From: Rhipidocladum racemiflorum | Taxonomy: Eukaryota > Streptophyta > Magnoliopsida > Poales > Poaceae | Direction: 5' to 3' | DNA: 64,000 bases | Assembly (NCBI GenBank): GCA_036346355.1 | Contig: CM070576.1 | Span: forward strand, 52,437,712-52,501,711 | Shown here: piece by piece, positions 10,991-23,525 of the stretch | Numbering within the stretch: the first letter of the stretch is position 1 | Layout: every line of letters begins with the position of its first letter | Made by a program: the position numbers and the translations under genes | The notes under the pieces: generated by a model | What the model saw: the letters and a program-made list of their open reading frames with translations, nothing else | What the model was told of the DNA's origin: nothing | The model's database searches: none

Positions 10991-12640
10991 CGTTATCAAC
11001 ACGAGTCTCTACCGCAAGAAGTGAAGGATCATCGACGACAACGAACGACTACTACCGGCGATTGATCGCCCGATCCGATCTGCAATCAACTCGTCACCAC
11101 GCCGGCATCCACTCGGATTGCCGAAAAAGTCCTACGCGACTCTATCCTACGCGATAGCCAACGCCTCAGGCATCAAGAACGTAAGTTGAAAAATCCTGCA
11201 GATTGTTTTCGCTAGACACATAAATCTAAACTACTGTTAGAGAACGGAGATTGATTGTTTTAATCTGTCGTTAGAGAACTAGATTGGTCGTTACTGCTCT
11301 AACGGATAGATCTAAACAGGCGTCGAAGAACATAGCGTGATCTGTTGCTGTTAGATGGGTTACTGTTCATCGTGATCTTAAAAAAAAAAATGGCACGACG
11401 GCCAGATAGCTGCAGCCCCGTCGGCCGCCTCACACCGGGCCTGCAGCCGGCGCCGCCTCGCATGCCGCTTGGCCCTGGCTCCCATCGCCGCCGCTCGTTA
11501 CGGATCTCGGCACCGCCGCCGGCCAGACCGGCGCGCATCGCCTCGCCTTTGCGCGGTTGCGCTAAGCCGCGCCGGCCATCCCGCGCCATGCGCCGCGCCC
11601 ACATGTTCTGAGTTTTGTTGCGGCTGTTATGGAAAATAAAGACAGCTTCAAATCTTCTAGATAACGTTTGCGTCAACAATTAATGGTGGGTTGGATTTCT
11701 ATGATCCATCGCATTGTGGATTGTGGGTTTGTCCAATGGTTATGAAGCAATCCCCAGTGCTTGGGACAGATGGTAGTGCATTTGGCCATATAGTAGTTTT
11801 GTTTTAAAGAAACAATATACTAGTTAATTACTCCCGTTTTCTAGTTTTGACATTGTTGCATATGAGAGTATGTAAGTTCTAAAAGCAAACTGTAATATTT
11901 GACTGGACCTTAAGTGTAGAATCAACTATTTGTTTATGTTTCTGTTTTTTTTTATTTCTTTTCCAGAAAATGCATTAGAAATTCCTAAAAATCCTGAAAA
12001 TTGCCAGAAAAATATGAAAATAGCTAGAAAATTCTAGAAAATTTTTTGGATCGTGTTTTAATTTTCCTTAGCATTATATCATGTTGATTTTGCTATAAAT
12101 TAATTTTTCTGTTGTAAAGTAATTCTGAAAATTGCTTGAAATTAGCAGAAATTATGAAAAATGCTAGGAAAATTCCAGATTTTCTCATACAACAGTTTAT
12201 GAGAACCTGTGTGGTTGGGATTTGATTTTGGTAATGAATAAACAGATATGAGACAATTGGTGTCTAGGAAAACACACATGAGGCTTGGTTATTTAATTGG
12301 CGCCCGGAAACGGGAAGTGCTCCCTCCCTCATGTGAGCCCTAAGGGCATGTTGACCTGGCCATGAGTCAAATTGACGGAGATATTCATCACTCGTTTTCG
12401 CTCCCAACCAATGAGAATTACATGAGTTGAAATTAGACTTATGCCAAGTTTAATTGATATTGGTTTTTACCTTCTTTTATTTAGTAATGCTGAAAATTGC
12501 TAAATACTAGAAAAATTCTGGAAAAAGTGTGATAATTATCTAAAGAATAGATATAGACCAAAACTTTATTGATTAAATGAAGATGCATGCAATATAGTAT
12601 TTTACCTGTAGTAAAATCTCGTATTGCTTGCATACAGGAT
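10991..12640 (+). other. Long untranslated leader of Copia 1
   Basis: About 1.65 kb between the LTR and the gag ATG. It holds a GC-rich island (about 11390-11610) and an AT-rich block with repeated gaaaatt words (about 11980-12180) that resembles one in the leader of Copia 2. An acceptor-like catacag lies just before the gag ATG, so splicing of the leader is possible. Confidence 0.6.
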
Positions 12641-13656
12641 ATGTCTGACATTGCAAAAAGGGAATTTGCTGTGCTTGCCCTGGATGGCAGCAATTACCTC
12701 ACCTGGGCAATGGATGCCAAAATCAACCTAACAGCTCGAGGACTTGGAGCTGCGATTGTTCGGTCTGAAGCCGGTGCAATCGAAGTGCCTGAACCCGCAA
12801 AATGCGTCGCTTTACATTTCCTGAGGCACCATCTTCATTCGGATCTGAAGGCCGAATACTTGATGGAGGAGGACCACTGGTATTGTGGAATTCCCTGAAG
12901 GAATGCTACAACCAGCAAAGATCTGTGTTGCTGCCAGAAGCACAACGCGAATGGACCCTCCTACGCTTTCAGGATTTCAAATCTGTGGCAGCTTATAATT
13001 CTGCAATGCACAAAATTGTCGCTAAATTGACCTTTTGTAACCAGAAAGTTACTGAAGCTGAGAAGATCGACAAAACCTTGTGCACTTTCCACCCCAACAT
13101 GATGATACTACAACAACAGTACCGTCATGCAAAGTATAAGAAGTACTCTGAGCTTATTAGTGTTCTGCTAGAAGCAGAAAAACATGATGAACTCCTGATG
13201 AAGAATCATCATGCAAATACTAATGGAAGTCAAGCAGTGCCTGAAGCACATGCTACCGCTCAGCAGGCTGGTAGTAGCCATGGCCGCGGAAAGGGCCAAA
13301 AGTACAAGGGGAATGAATGGAAGAATGGCAGAAATCAAAAGGGAAAAGGCAAATCCCAATGGAAAGGTAAAGGGACGGATACAGGAACCTTCCAGAAGCA
13401 AGGTACAGCCAATAAGGCACCTGACTCTCAAACATGCTTTAAGTGTGGATGCGTTGGCCATTGGTCACGCAATTGTCGCACTCCAAAGCATTTGGCAGAA
13501 CTTTACATGAAATCCACTGGGAGATTCCAGAAGAATCAAGAAAAGAAGGTTGAGACACACTACACTGCTCTACCAGATGTTGAGCAAGAAGGTGGAGAGA
13601 ATGATAGCAATGTTTCCCAAGAGATGGAACTTGACTTATATGGAGATCTGGAATAG
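12641..13656 (+). pseudogene. gag: Copia gag, one frameshift
   Basis: The ATG at 12641 opens a capsid-like domain with LALDGSNYLTWAMD, typical of plant Copia gag. A one-base loss near 12880 shifts the frame, and the downstream frame then runs open to 13656. It includes a Lys/Gly-rich linker and a zinc knuckle CFKCGCVGHWSRNC (CX2CX4HX4C) near residue 265. Gag proteins form the virus-like particle in the cytoplasm. The C terminus is acidic. Protease is not recognisable after it. Confidence 0.85.
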
Positions 13657-14103
13657 TCTCCCTATACCATTTTTGCTACATGTCGCATTTCCATTAGTTG
13701 AGCCTCCTTAAGAGCCTCATCAGTTTTGAATAATGATGTTCCTGCATGAACATTTGGTCTATGCCTCCTGTTGAGCAATTATCAGTGATATTTAAATAAA
13801 GTGTTTTCCAGAATATTTTGTGCTATGCTTGTTTGATTGTTATACTATGCAACCTGAAGTTGGTATTGCGATAAAAACCCAGAAGTATTTAAAGATCTGG
13901 TAGATTGACTGGGTAATCTTGAGTTGAATATTTTGATAAATTAATTACTAATTCTGATGGTCATAGCATAAAGACTTCCTTAGATCTGAAGATTTCTTAT
14001 CATCTAACTTGTAGAAAAATCACTGAATTTCTTGAAGTAAATTCGAAGTGATATATGTGGACCTTTTCGATCCCTGTTGGAACCATGCTTCTACCTAAAT
14101 TAA

Positions 14104-16048
14104 TTGCCCAATTTTTGTGAGCATCCTTTCCAGAAGAAAGAATCAAGTCCATTCAAATGGACAATGCTAACGAGTTTACCTCAAAAGCATTATATGGCTT
14201 TGGGAATTAATGTAGAGCTTTTAATATCTCATGTCCACATAATAGAATGGCCCTGCAGAGTCATTATTAAGGGAATAAAATTTATTGCTTGACCACTTTG
14301 CAGAATAGTAGGCTATCCACCAGTTGTTGGGGCCACGCAGTGCTGCACACTGCGATATTAATTCAACTCAAATCAACTGTATATAATGGTATTTCCCCGT
14401 TGCAGATAGTGCATGGAAGGAAGTTAAGTATTTCCCATCTGCGAAAATTTGGTTATGTTGTATACATGCCAATCTCTCCACCATAGCATACCGCCATGGG
14501 ACCTCACCAGAAGTTGAGGGTCTGTACATGGTTCGGTACGCTGATTGTACTAAGGACATATTTCGGCATTAGGGGAAGATAAGTACCACATTAAAGAATG
14601 CCGAGTCCTTAGATCCACGCACTAAAGAGACCGAACTTGAAGTTCGGAAAGTAATAAATTTGCAACAAGTAAGCTAAGAATCTGCCAAATACCTTCACTG
14701 ATCATAAGGTAGTGGAAAGATCTCATATACCTGAAGTGTATGCACCTGAAAGAGTGGAAATATCCTAGAAGGATATTAAACCCACTCTTGACCCTCATGA
14801 TAAAATGAGGGGGAGGCCTCAGTGCAGGACTCAATTCGCGGAGGCGTCCGCAGAAATATAGAACCAAACAATTGAGAACACTACAGATGACAGTGGAAGA
14901 AGCTCAACCTGATGTTGAGAAAATCCCTGAAGTGAGCCATCTAGAAGATGGTAACATCCCTGAAGTGATCCATCCTGAAGATGGTAACATCCCTGAAGTG
15001 ATCCATCCTGAAGATGATAACCCCAGCGTATATTTGTGCGCACAATCCAATGCTGGGAAGTCGGAACACCCAGACTTCATCGTTATGGGAAATCACGAGA
15101 AGCTGGAAGAAATTGATAAAGAGACATCCCTGGAGTGATGCAGGAGAATTATATATGAAGAAAGACTACAATTGTCGACATATTTTGCCTCTAAAAATTG
15201 CTAAAATCTGGATCCAGAACCAAAGTCCATGGCAGAGTGCCAGAAGCGCTCATCTAGGTTCACCTGAAAAAGCAATTGAGGTAGCGCTCGCTTAATGAGA
15301 GGAAAGTTCTTGGTCTGTTGTGATGAACATTTCTGAAATATTCCCTGTAGGATCAAATGGATTTTTCATCCTGAAGAGATATGAAAATATCCAGGTGGTG
15401 AGATATAAAGCGAGGCTTGTAGCACAAGGGTTTTAGCAGAGACCCATCATCGATTACGATGAAATCTGTTCTCCTGAAATGAGTGGAATGACGTTCCGAA
15501 ATTTAATATTGATGGCAGCAAGCTTAAACTTTTCAATACAATTGATGATTGTAGTGACCGCATATGTATTTGGGTCACTGAATACGGATTAAAGACAGTC
15601 GATAAGGATGTGGTACAATTGACTAAGTAGATTCCTCCTGAAAAGGAAATATGATCCCTGAAGGAATAATGTTCCTGTGCATTCATGAGGAAATCCCAGA
15701 ATGGATTTTTATTTTCCTCTGTGGTGGTACAGTCACTCAGAGATTATAAAGGAAGCCTCACGGGAATATGTTTGGCTAAGACGGGTAATCAACCATGTCC
15801 AGAAGTTATATGGTATGAATACCGTCAATTCCCCTACTATTATCTATGAAGATAATGATGCTTGTGTTGCACAAATGCAATTGGGTTATGTAAAGAGCAA
15901 TATCACGAAGCATATTGCTCCTAAGTTCTTTTATCCCCACAAACTCCAGAAGAATGGTGAGATAAAAATAATGCAAATTAAGTCGTGTGAAAATCTAGCA
16001 GATTTATTCACAAAATCCTTGCCAAATTCCCCTTCCAAGGTATGTTAA
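14104..16048 (+). pseudogene. Degenerate Copia pol remnants (integrase, RT, RNase H)
   Basis: Integrase pieces appear near 14140-14490 (KIAHLRKFG-like ISHLRKFGYVVY). RT pieces appear near 15390-15590 (VVRYKARLVAQGF, followed by a stop). The C-terminal RNase H region lies at about 15745-16048 (IIYEDNDACVAQMQLG, SCENLADLFTKSLP). Catalytic motifs such as the YVDD of RT were not found and stops are frequent. About 30-33-bp near-repeats of a ccctgaagtgatccatc phrase occur near 14921-15015. This cannot encode a working polymerase. Confidence 0.82.
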
Positions 16049-16322
16049 TGGCATTGGAATGAGGCGGCTTAGAGATTTGCATAGTTCAGAAGTAAACCCA
16101 CGAACCATAATCCCTTTGCATGATCTGAAGATCATAAGTTGTACTTTTTTCCTTTGTGAGTTTTCCTGATGTTTCTCACATAAAGGTTTTTAATGAGGCA
16201 ATAAATGCAACATAGAGAGCGAGTGTGATGTACTCTTTTCTCCATCTCTTTTTTCCCACTGGGTTTTTGAGTGGAGTTTTTAATGAGACATATGCATTAC
16301 GCGGAATTCGCCCAAGGGGAAG

Positions 16323-16563
16323 TGTTATGAGATAACCTCCTAACCGTATTCGGTTAGGAGTCTATCTCTTAATATGTGGGCGAATCCGAACTCTCCTTGA
16401 GGGGACTGCTATATATATACCGGGTGCCTCCCATTGTATTTACACACATTGATCAATAAAGAAGAGAGAGCTCCACCCTATATCTTGTGTCTCTTGTTCT
16501 TGTGTTCTTGTGTTCTCGTTGATTGCCGGTGTTCGACGTGGGTGAACTACTCGTTTTACAACA
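16323..16563 (+). repeat. 3' LTR of Copia 1
   Basis: Matches 10750-10990 over all 241 bp by eye. Preceded by the polypurine tract aaggggaag and followed by the target duplication gatac. Confidence 0.92.
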
Positions 16564-16883
16564 GATACAAGTCACACAACTACTTTGCATAAGACGTAGG
16601 AGCTGTATCTTTTTCGTTTTCTAGAAGGCTTTTGTTGTACAGTGAATAACCACTTTTTAGCTAAAGATTGAAAAAAATAAGATAAACATAAACATATATT
16701 TTTCCTCCCCAATGGCGATATCTCAGGCGAGAGCTCGCCAGAGTCACCGAGATTAGGATTAGGGTTCACCGAAACCCCTAGCCTAGACGGACGCTGGTAG
16801 CTCGTCAATAGGCAACGGTGTCGACGAGGCAGCCATGACGCTGTCAAGCGCGGGATAGTCCAACAACAAAAGGTTTGCACACG

Positions 16884-17275
16884 TAGGTTTTGTTTGGTAT
16901 GGCTTAGCTTTTTATCATAAGTAGCTTTTGGTTGGGCTACATGATTGATGGGCTGAAGAGGTTTTGTGTTTGACATTCTGGTTTTTTGGTGTAAGGGGTG
17001 TGGGTCGGGAATAGGGTAAAAGAGGTGGGTTTTGAGATTTTATACTTAGCAGGAGGAGGATAATGTTCTTTAACTCTAGTAACAAAGTCAGAACCCTAAT
17101 ATACTGAAATCGTGGAAAGCTATCATAGACCAGCTTCCGGCTTCTAGCTTCTCCTAGTACAAATAGGCCGATTGATTTTGACTTTTGGCTACAAAAGAGA
17201 GAGTAGAAACCAACCATTTGAGACCGCTTCTGTTTACAGAGAGTAGAAACCAAAGCTAAAACCGTCTAGTCCAAT
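16884..17275. mobile_element. MITE family copy A (hAT-like)
   Basis: Shares many words with copies at 41139-41754 and 46297-46636: tagctttt.g.tgggct near the left end, gattttatactt in the middle, and aaagctaaaaccg near the right end. The outer ends contain gtttgg-type TIRs, poorly kept in this copy. No coding capacity. The rest of 16569-16883 shows no supported feature. Confidence 0.6.
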
Positions 17276-17288
17276 CACCATATAATCC

Positions 17289-17924
17289 TGTCGACGATTG
17301 GAGAACGGGCTCCCGTCGAGCTTACTTGTTGAATGGGGGATCAACAGAGCCCCGTCGTACGGATCGAAGAGGGCGTTCGAGCGATGCGAGGTCGGGAGAA
17401 GAAGAAAAAAGGGGGGACACGGTGTTTTTATCCTGGTTCGGGCCTCTCACCGTCGAGATAATAGCCCTACTCCAGTGTATTGTGTTCTATCTTGGTGTCC
17501 CTCCTATTCTGAGATCTTCAGGGGGGTTTAAATACTACGACTAGAGGTACATAGAAGGTAACTACCTCCTGGGATTGCGCCGCGCAATCGTACTTACGAT
17601 CTACTGCCCTTGACCTGGGCGTTATTTGAATTTCGTCCGTGAGTTCGTCTCCCGGCTGATTGGTTGCCACCTTCCTTCTTCGCGGCATTGACCGGGCACT
17701 CCGACCAAAACACCCGAGCAGGTCGCGGCCTCTACGAGCATGCTTGCTCGTGGGGGGGTGTGTCTGGTGCTTCTGCGAGCGAAGGTGCGAATGCGCATGC
17801 TCGGAGGAGAAGGAGGGATGCTCGTTTCGTTCTCCCGAGCATCTTCTTTTAGTGTTGCTTGGTCGGCGGGTTTAGCTTTTCACGGGGGTACCGTGGTCTT
17901 TTGTCAGATAGCCAATCCCCGACA
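17289..17924 (-). repeat. 3' LTR of Gypsy 1 (minus-strand sense)
   Basis: Aligns with 28087-28716. Differences are mostly one- or few-base indels in G/C runs, with a short divergent patch near 17635-17655. Confidence 0.9.
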
Positions 17925-17937
17925 GCTAGCCCCCGAG
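17925..17937 (-). other. Polypurine tract of Gypsy 1
   Basis: On the minus strand ctcgggggctagc lies directly before the 3' LTR. The same cue (ctcgggggctac) precedes the 3' LTR of Gypsy 2. Confidence 0.7.
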
Positions 17938-18325
17938 GTTCAAGTGGGGAACCCTCGGGCTTCCCCTTGAGCCTAAGAAGACTTGAGGGGGGATTGAATT
18001 TCCTGTGGCTCACGACCATTTTTCGTCGGGAGACGAACTTCTTTACCCGCCGCGTGCTTCCTCCGCGTGGGCGCGTCGTTTGGTTGTTCTGCGGTTCCTT
18101 CTCTGAGAAGCCTCCTTGTAGCAGATGCGGTGGTTTCTCAGCGCGCTTTCTCGGCCAGGTGTCGCTACGTGATAGGCGGCGATTTTAACCTGCCCCTTCA
18201 TTTGTCTTTTTAACCCTTTCTACCGGGAGAGGTCGAGTCACGTTGTCTCTTTGCTCGTCTTCGCCAAAAATCTTCCAAGAGCCCTAGCGCCCAAGAACCC
18301 TTTCGTTCCCCTTCCTTCTTCGGCC

Positions 18326-21300
18326 ATGGCGCGTTCAAGGTTAGCGGATGACCCGAAGGAGGCTCCAGTGCTCACGGACGAGGGTACGTCGACCAGGCTC
18401 GGGTCGAGTGCCGAGGATGATGCGGCGCCCGGCACGCGGGAGACGGAGATCGTCTCCTGCGAGTTGTACGCCATCAACGGGCTTCGTCTGCCCGAGAGCG
18501 ACTTCCTCACCTCCGTGCTTGCCTTCTGCGGGTGCGAGATCTCTCATCTCCACCCCAACTCTATCCTTTCTCTGCAATCTTCTCCCATCTTTGCGAGGCT
18601 TACGTGGAGTGTAATGCCCACGGCTAGCCTCTTCTTTCACTTCTATTCCCCTTCCGCACCGGCCGGGATGGCTTCGCCGGTTGCGTTTATCTTCGCCTCC
18701 GGCCCAACCGACCATACGAGTATCCCTTCGTTGCTCTGAAGGACTCGGTGTCGGGTTGGGCCGACCTCTGGTTCTACCAGAAGAAGGCGGAGGGTCCCGA
18801 TTTGTCTATCTTGGGGAGGACGCTCCGCCCTCGAGGCGGTAGCGCCGCCGTGCAACCTGAGGAAGAGCGGGTGCTTAGGACGATCGGTGAGCTTGCCCAG
18901 ATGGGGCTCACTGGTCGGGATATCGCCCGGGACTTCACCTTCAACCGGGTGTCACCCCTGAGGCGCCGCGAGCATCCCTTCTTCGAGGTGACCGGGTGGC
19001 ATGACTTCACCCGCGAGGACAACGCAGGTATGTTCCTGGACCTCTTTCCCGAGCATCACTGCTTTCTGGTGATCGGTGCTATGCATATATATATATATCT
19101 TTTGTCTTAGTCTTTGGTTGCGACGCAGCTCCGAGGACGGACTGGGTTGACGAGAGGGTCGCCGAGATGTTCGGCGCCCCGAAGGAGAAGGAGCTGACGC
19201 CCAATCGTCAGGTCCCCAAGAACATCTTTGACCGTGGCGACGCGGTAAGTACATCTTTCTGCTTCCGCTCGGGGGCATGTTTTCCGAGCTCATTCCTCCC
19301 GATTTACGTTTGCGGAGAAGGTCGCCCTTGAGCTTGCGGTGTCGGCGGCCGCAGTGCCGCATAAGCCGACACTCGGCCAGGGCTCCCGCAAGAAGGGCCA
19401 GTCGAGGCCGCCAAGTATCCGCCTCGCCTCCCGCGCCAAGCGGTCGAGGCGCCGAAGCTTCGACCAGGACCCCACGCCGCACCTTGAGTACGCCGACCGT
19501 CGGGAGGTAGCGAACTCAATTTGGTTTGATGACTTCAAGCGGAGGAGGCCGAGCGATGAGCCGATCGGAACAGCTCGCCGAAAGCGGCGAGGAAGGCCGA
19601 GGAGGAGGCCAGGTCCCTCCCGACCAAGGAGGCGGCTAGAGAGGCAGATCAAGGCCCTCGGGGACCAGCTTACTCGGGTGGTCGATGACCGAGGAGGAGG
19701 AAGAAGAGGAGGCCACCTACGCTGCGGTCGGAAGGAGCGGGAGGTCGACCTCTCAAACGACCTCGGCCGGAAGAAGAGGTCGACATGGACGACGTCGACC
19801 CGGCGATGGCACGTGCCCGATGACGCCGCGAGGAGCGCGTCGTGGTCGTGGGCCGAGGCCTCACGAGGCCGCCGCGAGCAGGTCGCCGTGGGCCCGGCGA
19901 GGAGGCCGAGGAGGATGGCGGCCTTTCGCCGAGGCGAGAAGGTAGGTTCCTGCTTAATTCTCTCACTCTGTTCTTGTCTTGTGATTTTCTTCGGGCTAAC
20001 CCCACCCTGTTTGGCGTGGGCGTGATAGCTCGGATGTCGTTTTTGGACTTCCGCCAGATGGCTGAGGAGATTATCGACTCTGCAGTTGACGCCGAGCTCG
20101 ACCGCGTTGTCGACCAAGTGATGGCCGAGATGGGGGAGGAGCCGGCGCCGGCTCCGGACCAGCGGGCGAGCTTCCCTCGGCGGGACCCGTGCTTTCTTGG
20201 CCGGACGGAACCTATTCCGGCCGCGGAGGAGCGAGGCCGCGAGGGGCCCGAGGACCAAGACGCCTTGGCTTTGGTCCCTTGCGAAGAGACGACTGCGGGC
20301 GAGGCTCAGGCGCCGAGCCCCGAGGAAGGGAGCTTGGTCGCTGCCGACCAACAGCCCTTGGCCGTGAGCCAAGGAGAGGAGGAGGTCGTCCCCGACCTAA
20401 CTCCTTCGGCCTTGGGGCACCAGGCGTCCGACCCACGGAGGTGCAAGGGGCGGAGGTGATCGTCCTTGATCAAACGCCTCGGCCGCGGAGCATCGGCCGC
20501 CTCCGACTATGGAGGGACAAGAGGCGGAGGTGATCGCCCTTGATCCACCGCCTCGGTCGCAGAGCATTGGTCGCCTCCGGATGCAGAGGGACAAGAGGCG
20601 GAGGTGGTCGTTAACGACCAACTGCCTCCAGCCTCGGAGCAAGGAGTGGCAGCGCTCGTGGTTGGCGTCTGACCCCCGAGCGGTGCGGGCCAGGAAGGCG
20701 GCCACGAGCCGCTTGCCGTGGAGGAGGATCAGCCTCGGGGTGACCCGGGGTTGGTCGAAGGTGGTGACGCCGTTGCTCTCCTGAGAGCACCGGGTGCTCA
20801 GGAGGAGCAAGACCCCGGCGCGCCGGTCCGGGATGACTTGGTCAATCCCTTCTTTTCGCCGGCGCGACCGACCGCGCCAGGACAAGTGGTCGGTAGGGCT
20901 CTTACGGTAAGTTTCATGTTCCTTCTTTTTCCTGTGATCGACCTTCCGGGAGTCTGCTCTTTTTTCCTTCTCTTTTCTCCTTACGCTCAAGTTTGCCGCG
21001 AAGGCTATGGAGGATATCGACGCTACCTCGGTCTCCAGAAGCATCTTGGTCGTACCACCGCGAGCAAGACGCCAAGATCGCCGATCTTGAGCGTCCGGGT
21101 CTCCGAGTCTTGTGAGGCCGACTGGCCGGTGGAATCGGCGAGGAGCCTCATCGCCGGGCTCGGGACCAGCTCTTCCAGGCGAGGGCGAAGAGCACTTCAG
21201 AGCGTATGCGCCGAGCTTGACGAGGAGCTGGGGAAGTTGCGGTGGAGGTCCCGACCTGCGCCCGAACTCCAACGAGCTCGGGGCGCGAAGAGGCCCAGCT

Positions 21301-21428
21301 CAAGGAGGTGCGGCGCCTTCGGGACAGCGGTGAAGGTCGTGCCGCTTTCGGCGGAAAGTTTTGGACTTGGAGGCGAGGTCGACTCCCTTAAGGAGGAACT
21401 TGCTGCCCTTGGTCGGCGTAGGACTTAG
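18326..21428 (+). pseudogene. Antisense extra ORF of Gypsy 1 ("putative gypsy-type transposon" domain)
   Basis: From ATG 18326 the plus strand encodes LYAINGLRLPESDF. After a frameshift near 18590 it gives GWADLWFYQK and REHPFFEVTGWHDF, the plant domain catalogued as a putative gypsy-type transposon (Transposase_28). Exon-like joins follow, with donors GTATG near 19028 and GTAAGT near 19243 and 20909, then Arg/Glu-rich regions likely to be coiled coil. The gene runs opposite to gag-pol and next to the 3' LTR, as in Tat elements. Its function is unknown. Frameshifts make this copy non-functional. Confidence 0.7.
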
Positions 21429-22139
21429 CTCCTTTTTTGTGTAACCTGTAAAAAAACAACGCTTCGGGTTAAATGAGCAAACTTCGCAGTGTTTGGTCCT
21501 TGCCTGCTTTTTCTTGAGTTTGCCTTCAACATATGCCCATATGATCCAGTTCTGAGAAAAAGGAAACAAGTTCTGCATAGAGCATATATCATAGATACGA
21601 GCAAAGAAAACAAGTTCTGCATAGATCATATATCATGGATACGAGCAAAGGATCCTTGGTAAGAAGGGACTAACGTTCCTATCATACTGAGCCTCGCCAT
21701 GGACAAAGGTCGTGCCCTTCTTATTGCGAGCACGAGTTTGTTCATGGGAAAATTTAAGGGTCGCTTTGGTCGTGACGATTTTTGAATGATATAAGTAGGT
21801 CGGTTGCGTCGAGAAGAAATGCGAGCCTGAGTAGGCGAACTTTAAACCAACATCACGTAGAGCTACCATACCGAATGGTCACCGAACCGGGCTTAGAGTG
21901 GATGCTCGCGCCCGACCACGCATCTGATGAAAAGCTCTTGTGGAAAGTGAGCGATTGGGCGAGCATCCGGCCGGGGCCAAGGGAAATGGTGCGCACATAC
22001 TTGTCGGATAAGTTAAATGCGCAATCTTTGCTAGGCAGCGATGCTCGTTCGACAAAGCGAGGACGAAACACGAGAAAGAGGGAAACGTTTTATTGGAAAG
22101 AACGCAAGGGGCGCGAGATAGGAGTACTCGTCTAAACGT
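21429..22139. other. Spacer between integrase and antisense ORF in Gypsy 1
   Basis: No gene seen. A 28-36-base phrase, caagttctgcatagagcatatatcatagatacgag in part, occurs twice in tandem near 21568-21645. Confidence 0.5.
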
Positions 22140-23500
22140 AGAATTTACGCAGTTGATCGATGTTCCAGGTGCTGGTGAGCTCCCGACCATCTGGCATCGC
22201 GAGGCGAACAGCCCCCGGGCGTGCTGTAGACACGACCGTGTAGGGTCCTTCCCACCTTGGGGTTAGCTTGTTGGCCTTCGACAGGTCTTGAACTCTTCGT
22301 AAGACCATGTCGCCGACTTGCGGGACCCTAGGGCGGACGGGCTTGGCCGCGTGCCTACGAAGAGCACAGAGGTAAACCGCAGACCGAGCAACGCCCGTTC
22401 GCGTGTCGCCGACGAGGTCCAGTCGGCGAGGCGCTCAACTTCTTGATCGACGGAATCGATCAGTTGCACCCTTGGGGAACCCGGCCGCGATTTCGGCAGG
22501 CAGAATGGCCTCCGCACCGTAGACGAAGTCGGAAAGGCGTTTACTTTGTGGCTCGACCGGTCGTGGTGCGGACAGACCAAAGAACGGCGGGAAGCTCATC
22601 CACCCATCTTTGCTTGTCTTTGGTTGAGGGTCTTAAAGACCCTCTTTTTATGCCCTGGACTAGCTGCCCATTTGCTCGCTTCATTGCTCCGTTACTTTGT
22701 GGATGCGCCACGGAGGCGAAAGCAGACCTTGGTCCCGACCTCCTCGCATGATAACTTTGGAGCAGTTCATTTGGTGAAGCTGGGTCCCGTTATCTGTGAT
22801 AAGGCGGTTGGGTATCGAACCGAGTTACCACATTATCTGGAGGAATCTCTTGGCCGCCTGGGCCGAGATGGTCGAGACGGGCTCGGCCTCTATCCACTTA
22901 GTGAAAGTGTCGATGGCCACGAGCAAATACTTGCAGCCTTTCTGACCTCGGGGGAAGGGTCCAAGGACATCGAGCCCCCAGGTTGAGAACGGCCACGAGA
23001 GTGGTATGGTTTGCAGGGCATATGCCGGTTGACGGACTTTTCGAGCATGAAACTGGCATGCCCGGCAGGTCGTTACGATTGACCGCGCGTCCCGTCAAGG
23101 CCGTTGGCCAGTAGTACCCTAGTCGGAAGGCCTTGCTCACAAGTGTCCTGAAAGACGAGTGAGCTCCGCACATTCCTTCATGGATATCACGAAGAAGGTA
23201 CTGGCCTTCCTCCTGAGAGACGCATCTGGAAAGGATCCCTAATGCGCCTTTCCGGTATAGGTCGTCTTCGATCAGTCTGTACTGAGAAGATCGCCTTATT
23301 AGCCGGGAACGCTCGGCTTCTTCCTCGGGCAATGTCCCATGCGCAAGATATTGGATGAATGGCGTCATCCAATTTGCACTTTGCTCGAGGAAGGAGACCC
23401 TACCGCCGGTCTCTGGTGCCTCCTCTTCAGAGGGAATGGAGGGCTTATGTAGGTGCTCGACAAGCACCCCCACCGGAGCGGTGGCCTGAGAGGAACCGAC
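22140..23500 (-). pseudogene. Gypsy 1 integrase
   Basis: The minus strand shows an N-terminal zinc-binding region (LLRDIHEGMCGAHSS ... LGYYWPT near 23080-23200). The catalytic core follows, with AIDTFTKWIEAEP near 22880-22920 and LITDNGTQ near 22780. Frames change between these parts. Integrase inserts the cDNA into host DNA. This copy is broken. Confidence 0.82.
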
Positions 23501-23525
23501 CTTAGACATTTGGTCGGCCAGGGAA

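Larger units (their letters stand above)
10750..16563 (+). mobile_element. Copia-type LTR retrotransposon 1, LTRs apparently identical, pol degenerate
   Basis: Two 241-bp direct repeats (10750-10990 and 16323-16563) begin with TG and end with CA, and are flanked by gatac at 10745-10749 and 16564-16568. Reading them side by side I find no difference. Between them lie a long leader, a gag with one frameshift, and scattered short remains of integrase, reverse transcriptase and RNase H. A purine tract precedes the 3' LTR at 16314-16322. Confidence 0.93.

Noticed and set aside
13670..14100. Protease or intact integrase after Copia 1 gag
   Set aside because: No active-site motif, and stops in all frames.
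19290..20372. 360-codon minus-strand ORF in Gypsy 1
   Set aside because: Arg-rich shadow of the GC-rich antisense ORF region. No domain seen.
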